Below are positions 57,853 to 64,000 of a stretch of DNA of 64,000 bases, piece after piece. The notes beneath the pieces were generated by a model. It made no database searches. It had not been told where the DNA came from and worked only from the letters and a program-made list of their open reading frames with translations. The position numbers were made by a program, and so were the translations under genes. Position 1 is the stretch's first letter. Each line of letters begins with the position of its first letter. The DNA is from Alitta virens (lineage: Eukaryota > Annelida > Polychaeta > Phyllodocida > Nereididae): positions 16,620,058 to 16,684,057 of the forward strand of contig OW028575.1 in assembly GCA_932294295.1 (NCBI GenBank), written 5' to 3'.

Positions 57853-59274
57853 ATGAATATGTCCGAATCGACAATTTCAGACCGGCTCGCACGTCCCCCG
57901 GGTGAACAAGGTGCGCGTCCCTCAGCGGTAAACCAGGCTGAGGTCGAAAAATTGGCTACTGGTTCCAGACTTGGTAAACGTTTGCGTCCATCATTAGATG
58001 ACGCAAATCAAAACTCTCAATCTGCCTCTCTATCTCAGACATGGCCCAAGTTTCTTGTAATTACTGGCTGTGATGATGGGTTTTCCCGTCTCTCAGCCAT
58101 TACAATTTGCAGGACCTTGAAAGAAAACGTAGGCTATATTGAAAATACAAGGAGATTAAAGAATTCTTCCTTGCTGGTGCAGGTTGCACACAAGGACCAA
58201 TCTTTGAAGTTGCTGGAGTGGAAGGCTTTTGCGGGTGCCCCTATTAAGGTGGAGCCCCATCGGTTTTTCAACTCCTGCAAGGGCGTTATAACATCGCACG
58301 AGAGCAGTCTCTGCTCTGATGAGGAACTGAGGGACTGGCTGGATGACTACAATGTCATCCACATTCATCGCCAGCCGCCCAGATATTCACGACAGCTTCT
58401 CACACTGACCTTTGATGGCACAGTTTTGCCTGACAAGGTCAGCATTGGGTTCGAGTGGTGTAGGGTACGTCCCTACATCCCGAACCCAAAACGATGTTAT
58501 AATTGCCAGCGATTTGGCCATTTTAGCGGCTCCTGCCGCGCCAAAGCAACCTGCGCCAATTGTGGGTCACGGGAACACGTTCATTCCCGTGACTCACCAT
58601 GTCAGAAACAGTCATATTGTGTTAATTGTGGAGGTGATGGGCCAGCCTATCACCGTGGCTGTCCAAAATGGCAGCTAGAGAAAGAGATCCTGAAGTTAAA
58701 GACCACCAAGGATATCTCCTTTCCCCAAGCACGCCGTATAGCTGAACAGGCTGCTGGGGCAAGCTATGCCTCAGTCCTGTCTCAGATGGCTGGACCTAGA
58801 TCTCCTTCACCCAGATCATCGCCCAGGCGAAGGATTGACCTAGATCCTAATTATAATTATTCCAAGGCAGGGCAAAGCTTGCAGAAACATAAACCTGAAT
58901 CTAAGACTTCACAGGCAGACGATCACCTCGCAAGAATAAAGCAGCATGCTATAGATGTCGGAAAAGGACATCTTGTAGCTCCATCGGTTAGTGCGTCACA
59001 ACTTAGTGTACCCTCACAGGGTGCACCTTCCGGCGTTGAGTCGGAAGAGATACACCAGCCGATGGAAGAGGAGGCAGGGACTACCACCATCCCTAGGCCT
59101 CAACGGGAGGGGGCAATTGATAAAAGATCAATTGTTCCCAAAAGACCCCCCCTCATCAGAAAAACACTAGAAAAATCTAGTGCACTGAGCTTCATAACAC
59201 CACCATCTAAGCATGGTGGGGCCCTCAAAAAGATCTTAACACCAAAAGAGGCAGCGACTTTGAAGAAAAAGTGA
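57853..59274 (+). CDS. LINE ORF1, gag-like, second subtype (L5)
   Basis: 473 residues, with the same zinc knuckles and C-terminal tail as L3. Residues from about 40 to 195 belong to a different subtype (GSRLGKRLRPSLDDANQ, TWPKFLVITGCDDGF, ENVGYIENTRRLKNSS, EWKAFAGAPIKVE), shared with L1. From VSIGFEWCRV onwards it is almost identical to L2/L3. The overall length is unchanged, so the change is replacement, not insertion. Confidence 0.95.
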   Translation: MNMSESTISDRLARPPGEQGARPSAVNQAEVEKLATGSRLGKRLRPSLDDANQNSQSASLSQTWPKFLVITGCDDGFSRLSAITICRTLKENVGYIENTRRLKNSSLLVQVAHKDQSLKLLEWKAFAGAPIKVEPHRFFNSCKGVITSHESSLCSDEELRDWLDDYNVIHIHRQPPRYSRQLLTLTFDGTVLPDKVSIGFEWCRVRPYIPNPKRCYNCQRFGHFSGSCRAKATCANCGSREHVHSRDSPCQKQSYCVNCGGDGPAYHRGCPKWQLEKEILKLKTTKDISFPQARRIAEQAAGASYASVLSQMAGPRSPSPRSSPRRRIDLDPNYNYSKAGQSLQKHKPESKTSQADDHLARIKQHAIDVGKGHLVAPSVSASQLSVPSQGAPSGVESEEIHQPMEEEAGTTTIPRPQREGAIDKRSIVPKRPPLIRKTLEKSSALSFITPPSKHGGALKKILTPKEAATLKKK

Positions 59275-59344
59275 ATATTCATACAAATTCATACCATGCA
59301 CTACAGATTTTACTATGATAATATTAAACTCTTTTAACTAATTC

Positions 59345-62300
59345 ATGGACAGTATCATTCAGTGGAACTGTCGAGGTTTCAGAGCCAACTTCGATGAAAT
59401 AGGTTGCATGGTCCAAGACTTAAACCCTAGTGTTTTCTGTCTACAGGAAACATTTCTGAAACCTCCAAATAGTTTTAAACTGAGAAACTATCATATGTAT
59501 AATACATATGGCAATATTGCCCACGATAGAGCCACTGGTGGCTCATCAATTTTAGTTAAAAATGGCATCATTCATACCCATATTGCTCTTAACACTAACC
59601 TTCAGGCTACAGCAGTTCGTCTGAACCTGAATAAAACATTCACCATATGTTCCTTATATATTCCTCCACCCTTTCACCTTACAGCCAGTGATTTGCATAA
59701 CCTTTACAATCAACTGCCTGAACCGCGTCTTATCCTAGGAGATTTTAACAGCCATAACCAATTGTGGGGAAGCACTTCCCACAACAACAAAGGAAAAACC
59801 ATTGAAGATTTTCTCAATGACCACACCCTTTGCTTGTTCAATGATGGTTCACCTACATATCTTCACCCAGGTCATGGAACATTTTCAGCGATAGACCTTA
59901 GTATATGTGATCCAGCGTTATTTCTGGAATTTGAATGGAGAGTATTAGAGGACACTCACGGCAGTGATCACTTTCCTATTGTCCTACAAAACGTAGAAGG
60001 TACAAGAGAAGTGGGTCAACTCCGATGGAAGTTGCATAAAGCGGATTGGACCTCCTTCGAAAAGCACTGCTTAGAAACAATTACTATGTCTCATTATAGG
60101 AATTGTAATAATCTCGTTGAAGATTTTACTGATGATATTACTGATATAGCCAATAAAACAATACCGATGACAAAAAATAATTCTAAACGTAGTGCAAGAC
60201 CTTGGTTTGACGACGAAGTAAGAGAAGCTATTAAAAACCGTAAGAAAGCCCTCAGAATTTTTAAATCACAGCCGACCATCAACAATCTGAATAATTTTAA
60301 GTGCCTGAAAGCCAAAGCGCGTAGAATTGTCAGGCAAAAAAAACGTAGTTGCTGGAGAGACTATGTCTCCAGACTCACTGAAAGAACTCCTAGCAATAAA
60401 GTCTGGAAAATGATTAAGAAGATTGAAGGAAAGAACCTAGCTTCGCATGTAAGCATTCTAGAAGTGAATGGAGAACATCTCTCCTCACCAGAACAAATAT
60501 CAAATGGGTTAGGAGAACAGTTTGCATACAACTCCTCATCGGAGAACTATACGAGAGAATTTCAATGTTATAAGGCTCAAGCTGAGAGATTAACCCTAAA
60601 TATACAGTCTGATAACAGCGAAGATTATAACTCCTACATCACCTTAGAAGAACTTCAGAAGGTCATCTTAAAAGCGACTGACTCTGCAACAGGCCCTGAT
60701 AATATACATTATCAAATCTTAAAACACCTACCTCAATCCTCTTTAAAAACATTACTGTATATCTTTAATCAAATTTGGGAGAAGGGATGTCTTCCATCCC
60801 TGTGGAAACAAGCCACGGTCATCCCAATTCCCAAGCCGGGGAAGGATCATAGTGATCCTATGAATTATCGACCAATAGCCTTAACCAGTTGTCTATGTAA
60901 GACAATGGAGCGAATTGTTACTGATAGACTGGTTTGGTTCCTGGAGTCGAACCAGCTTATTACAGAGTTCCAATCTGGATTTCGCCGTCACAGGAGCACA
61001 TTAGATCATTTAGTCAGACTGGAAACTTATGTTAGAGATGCTTTCATTAACAGAGAACACGTAGTAGCCATATTCTTTGACCTAGAAAAAGCTTATGACA
61101 CTACATGGAAATATGGAATAATGAAAGATCTCCACGACCTAGGGCTTCGAGGTCGCCTTCCAGTTTTCATCGGATCCTTCCTACAGGATCGCTTCTTTAA
61201 GGTCCGAGTGGGATCAACGATGTCAAGCCCCTACTCTCAGGAGAATGGAGTCCCTCAGGGTAGTATTCTCTCGCCCACCCTCTTTAACGTCAAAATCAAC
61301 AGTATAGTAAATTCCATCTCAGAAAATCTCATGTCGTCCCTATATGTTGACGATTTCCTCATTGCATATCGTTCCAGATATATGCCAACCATAGAACGAC
61401 AACTGCAATTAAATTTGAATAGGATTCACAAATGGTCACTCGAAAATGGCTTCAAGTTCTCTAAACAGAAGACAGTTTGTCTGCCTTTCTATTACTTACG
61501 ATCAAACCATCCAGATCCATCACTAATAATTGACAACTGTCAAATAAAAGTGGTGAATGAAACAAAATTTTTGGGTGTACTCTTTGACTCCAAATTGTCT
61601 TTCATTCCGCATATCAAAGCACTGAAAGCAAAGTGCCTGAAATCAATGAACCTCCTTAAAGTAGTGAGCAAATATAATTGGGGTGGGGACACAACGGTCC
61701 TCCTTCGTCTCTATCGAGCAATTACTCGTTCTCGACTTGATTATGGTTCTGTGGTATATGGCTCCGCCAGACCATCTTATCTAAAATGCCTGAATTCTGT
61801 ACATCATCAAGGGTTGCGACTAAGCTTAAGAGCTTTTCGTACATCTCCTGTAGAGAGCTTATATGTACTGGCAGGGGAACCTCCACTTTCCCTTCGTCGT
61901 ATCAAGTTATCCATGCAATACATACTAAAGGTAGCTTCAACTCCAACAAATCCAACATATGATGTAATATTTCATCCAAAATACATGCATCATTATGAAT
62001 CTCGTTCAAACGCCATTCGACCACTGGGATTACGCATGAAATTCTATCTTGAGGCTGCAAAAATTGATACTACAATCATTGCCGAGACGGAAGTACCACC
62101 CATTCCGCCATGGATTCTCCCAGTCCCGAAAGTTATACTGGATTTGGCAGAGCTTAAGAAAAGCGAAACCAATCCGGTAGACTATCAAAACCTATTTTAT
62201 AGTATAAGGTTTAAATACGAATCGTACAAATTTCTATACACAGATGGCTCAAAAATGGAAAGACGAGTAGGCTGTGCTGTCACTTCTTATAAAACCGTTA

Positions 62301-63028
62301 TAGCTGAATGTCGTCTTCCAGACCACTGCTCAATATACACTGCAGAATTAACAGCTATTTACCTTGCCTTAAAGAACATCGAGGACTCAGAATCAGATCT
62401 TTATGTTATCTGTTCTGATTCCAAATCTGCTCTTCAAGCAATCCAAAATAAACAACTTGATAACCCTGGGATCTTAGATGTTCTGATTAAGTATTTCTAT
62501 CTTCACGAATACAAAGACATAGTATTCTGCTGGATTCCTGGACACGCTGGCATTGAAGGGAATGAAAAAGCAGACCTGGCAGCAAAAAGGGCTCTTACAA
62601 AAGAGATAACTGATTTTACCATTCCATACACTGATTTTAAAATGACTATAAAATCTTTTATCATGTCTTGCTGGCAAAGACAATGGAATGAATGTAATAA
62701 CAACAAGTTGCATTCAATCTTACCTTGCATTCAAAATAAAATACCGAGTAGGTTCAATACTCGCAAAGATCAAGGAATATATCACAGATGCCTCATAGGA
62801 CATTCAAGACTTACACATTTACACCTTTTAGTCAATGAACCGGCACCGGTATGCCAGAGTTGTCGGTGCCCCCTAACAATCAAACATATTTTATTAGATT
62901 GCAGCCACTTACAACGCTTTAGAAGACCTTTGTTTCAAGCTAATACCTTACAACATCTCTTTACCAGATATCCAACCCAGACAATTATTGATTTTTTATA
63001 TGCTTCTGGTTTCTACTACCAAATATAG
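59345..63028 (+). CDS. LINE ORF2: endonuclease, reverse transcriptase, RNase H (L5)
   Basis: 1227 residues with all motifs listed for 46523. One private change is L for R just before the RNase H strand (SESDLYVICSD), not at a catalytic position. The 3' end is of the LQRFRRPLFQANTLQ subtype, as in L3 and in the nested copy at 22805. Confidence 0.96.
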   Translation: MDSIIQWNCRGFRANFDEIGCMVQDLNPSVFCLQETFLKPPNSFKLRNYHMYNTYGNIAHDRATGGSSILVKNGIIHTHIALNTNLQATAVRLNLNKTFTICSLYIPPPFHLTASDLHNLYNQLPEPRLILGDFNSHNQLWGSTSHNNKGKTIEDFLNDHTLCLFNDGSPTYLHPGHGTFSAIDLSICDPALFLEFEWRVLEDTHGSDHFPIVLQNVEGTREVGQLRWKLHKADWTSFEKHCLETITMSHYRNCNNLVEDFTDDITDIANKTIPMTKNNSKRSARPWFDDEVREAIKNRKKALRIFKSQPTINNLNNFKCLKAKARRIVRQKKRSCWRDYVSRLTERTPSNKVWKMIKKIEGKNLASHVSILEVNGEHLSSPEQISNGLGEQFAYNSSSENYTREFQCYKAQAERLTLNIQSDNSEDYNSYITLEELQKVILKATDSATGPDNIHYQILKHLPQSSLKTLLYIFNQIWEKGCLPSLWKQATVIPIPKPGKDHSDPMNYRPIALTSCLCKTMERIVTDRLVWFLESNQLITEFQSGFRRHRSTLDHLVRLETYVRDAFINREHVVAIFFDLEKAYDTTWKYGIMKDLHDLGLRGRLPVFIGSFLQDRFFKVRVGSTMSSPYSQENGVPQGSILSPTLFNVKINSIVNSISENLMSSLYVDDFLIAYRSRYMPTIERQLQLNLNRIHKWSLENGFKFSKQKTVCLPFYYLRSNHPDPSLIIDNCQIKVVNETKFLGVLFDSKLSFIPHIKALKAKCLKSMNLLKVVSKYNWGGDTTVLLRLYRAITRSRLDYGSVVYGSARPSYLKCLNSVHHQGLRLSLRAFRTSPVESLYVLAGEPPLSLRRIKLSMQYILKVASTPTNPTYDVIFHPKYMHHYESRSNAIRPLGLRMKFYLEAAKIDTTIIAETEVPPIPPWILPVPKVILDLAELKKSETNPVDYQNLFYSIRFKYESYKFLYTDGSKMERRVGCAVTSYKTVIAECRLPDHCSIYTAELTAIYLALKNIEDSESDLYVICSDSKSALQAIQNKQLDNPGILDVLIKYFYLHEYKDIVFCWIPGHAGIEGNEKADLAAKRALTKEITDFTIPYTDFKMTIKSFIMSCWQRQWNECNNNKLHSILPCIQNKIPSRFNTRKDQGIYHRCLIGHSRLTHLHLLVNEPAPVCQSCRCPLTIKHILLDCSHLQRFRRPLFQANTLQHLFTRYPTQTIIDFLYASGFYYQI

Positions 63029-63112
63029 TTAATCAATCTTAACCTAGAGAGCCTCTACATAGCCCACTCAGGTGCTGATGAGGCGTTAAACAATAACTCA
63101 CACACACACACA

Positions 63113-63204
63113 TACAGGAGGGTGTGTCCCCTACCATACAGGGGAAACAAAATATGAATATGTCCGAATCGACAATTTCAGACAAGCTCGCACGTCGCCC
63201 GGGG
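63113..63204 (+). mobile_element. LINE 5' fragment (leader and ORF1 start)
   Basis: About 92 bp matching the LINE from TACAGGAGGGTGTG of the leader to the codons for DKLARRPG of ORF1. The ribozyme is missing and the fragment follows the L5 tail directly. Confidence 0.9.
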
Positions 63205-63454
63205 GCCCTCGAAGGTCCTGGGCCTCCACGCGGCGAGGGTGGAAACACTTGGGGTGAAGTCCTCTATCCCCAGTGGCTAAAACAGGACAGTGCGCATTGC
63301 ACAAGCTGCTCCAGCTATCCAACGCAGACAATTATTGATTTTTTACATGCTTCTGGTTTCTACTACCAACTACAGATAATCAATCTTACCCTAGAGAGCC
63401 TCTACATAGCCCACTCAGGTGCTGATGAGGCGTTAAACAATAACACTAACTAAC
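63205..63454 (+). mobile_element. Short ribozyme-headed non-autonomous retroelement, copy 3
   Basis: Same architecture and junction as copies 1 and 2; tail ACACTAACTAAC. The ribozyme is canonical with a six-pair P2. No target duplication: LINE leader/ORF1 sequence on the left, LINE ORF2 sequence on the right. Confidence 0.93.
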
Positions 63455-63523
63455 TCCAGACTCCAGAAAGAACTCCTAGCAATAAAGTCTGGAAAATGAT
63501 TAAGAAGATTGAAGGAAAGAACC
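63455..63523 (+). mobile_element. LINE ORF2 fragment
   Basis: About 70 bp matching ORF2 codons for SRLTERTPSNKVWKMIKKIE with a 3-bp change at its start (ACTCCAG for ACTCACTG), ending at AAGAACCTA, where host DNA begins. Confidence 0.9.
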
Positions 63524-64000
63524 TACAGTATGACTCATATGGAATTGTCCATATTTCGCCGACATCACCCCAAAATGCCCCAAAACACGGCGAAAGGCCC
63601 CGCAAAGCTGATAGACATTCCTAACTAATTGGCTATAATTGATTGGCAGATGGTGTCGGCCTGTAGTGGCTCGTTTTGCCTCCTTGCCCCTTGTCATGGA
63701 TATTATGATGGTGGGCTGCTGTGGAGGCTGGTCAGCAGCCCTTAGCCCTTATCAGCCACATGTGTTTCTAATCTGTGTCAGATTTCCATTATATTATAGA
63801 TAACTTTAAATGCCGGGGTAAAATGCATGACTCCATGATTTCACAAATTTCAAGGGTTTATTTCACATTATTGGAGTTCAATTATAAAGCACAGACATTT
63901 TATTACACTGCTTTAGACTACTTACATTCAGAAGATACAGAGATATGACATCATAATTCAGCCTTTTTTTAAATTTTGTCTAAAATGATCTGTTGTGTAG
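63524..64000. other. No gene recognised
   Basis: Moderately AT-rich, no exon or repeat that I can support. Confidence 0.4.

Larger units (their letters stand above)
57700..63111 (+). mobile_element. I-like LINE copy L5, full length, both ORFs intact
   Basis: 5,412 bp, the same length as L3. No target-site duplication: the left flank is host DNA (CCCTTTTTGA) and the right flank is the 5' part of another LINE copy (ATACAGGAGGGTG), so the insertion was accompanied by a deletion or later rearrangement. Confidence 0.96.

Noticed and set aside
57700..63111. L5 could be a 3' partner of the tandem LINEs at 39-50 kb.
   Set aside because: It has a different ORF1 subtype, a different left flank and no ATGCAACAGCTCTA target.

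Overview
The window is nuclear DNA from an animal, most likely a marine invertebrate. Its genes are split by GT-AG introns, the intergenic DNA is AT-rich, and animal-type retrotransposons and tRNA-derived SINEs are dense. I cannot name the species.

Layout: 0-3 kb holds a probable first exon of a minus-strand gene (2720-2784) with a GC-rich promoter behind it. 5-17 kb is the clearest host gene block: CCDC137 (minus, 7 exons), OXLD1 (plus, 2 exons) head to head with it across a 146-bp promoter, then NDUFAB1 (plus, mitochondrial acyl carrier protein), whose second coding exon exists in two alternative versions only 35 nt apart. CCDC137 intron 2 carries a 2.2-kb foldback element and NDUFAB1 intron 1 a 413-bp inverted-repeat element. 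18-21.7 kb is a graveyard of DNA transposons: a P-element/THAP9-like exon and a Helentron-like helicase/endonuclease remnant. 30.8-32.1 kb is a small three-exon minus-strand gene, possibly an OB-fold protein. 32.5-34.8 kb is a hairpin-forming satellite with a 156-bp higher-order unit. 36-39 kb and 51-57 kb carry minus-strand Cys/His-rich exons and a Ulp1/SENP-type (C48) cysteine protease gene with tandemly duplicated exons.

The dominant content is one non-LTR retrotransposon family of the I-like type (ORF1 with zinc knuckles; ORF2 with endonuclease, reverse transcriptase and RNase H; 5,412 bp). Copies lie at 21.7-28.2 kb (decayed, with another copy nested inside), 39.2-44.9 kb (ORF1 interrupted), 44.9-50.3 kb (intact) and 57.7-63.1 kb (intact). 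Each full-length copy begins exactly at a predicted 84-85 nt HDV-like self-cleaving ribozyme. Three short elements (about 250 bp) consist only of that ribozyme/5'UTR fused to the LINE 3' end: a non-autonomous family parasitic on the LINE. A tRNA-Gly-like SINE is present in about 15 copies, many with perfect 12-15 bp target-site duplications, and its 3' end resembles the LINE 3' end. The parts form one system: an autonomous LINE that processes its own RNA 5' end with a ribozyme, plus two kinds of passenger (ribozyme-headed deletion derivative and tRNA-headed SINE) that probably use its machinery.
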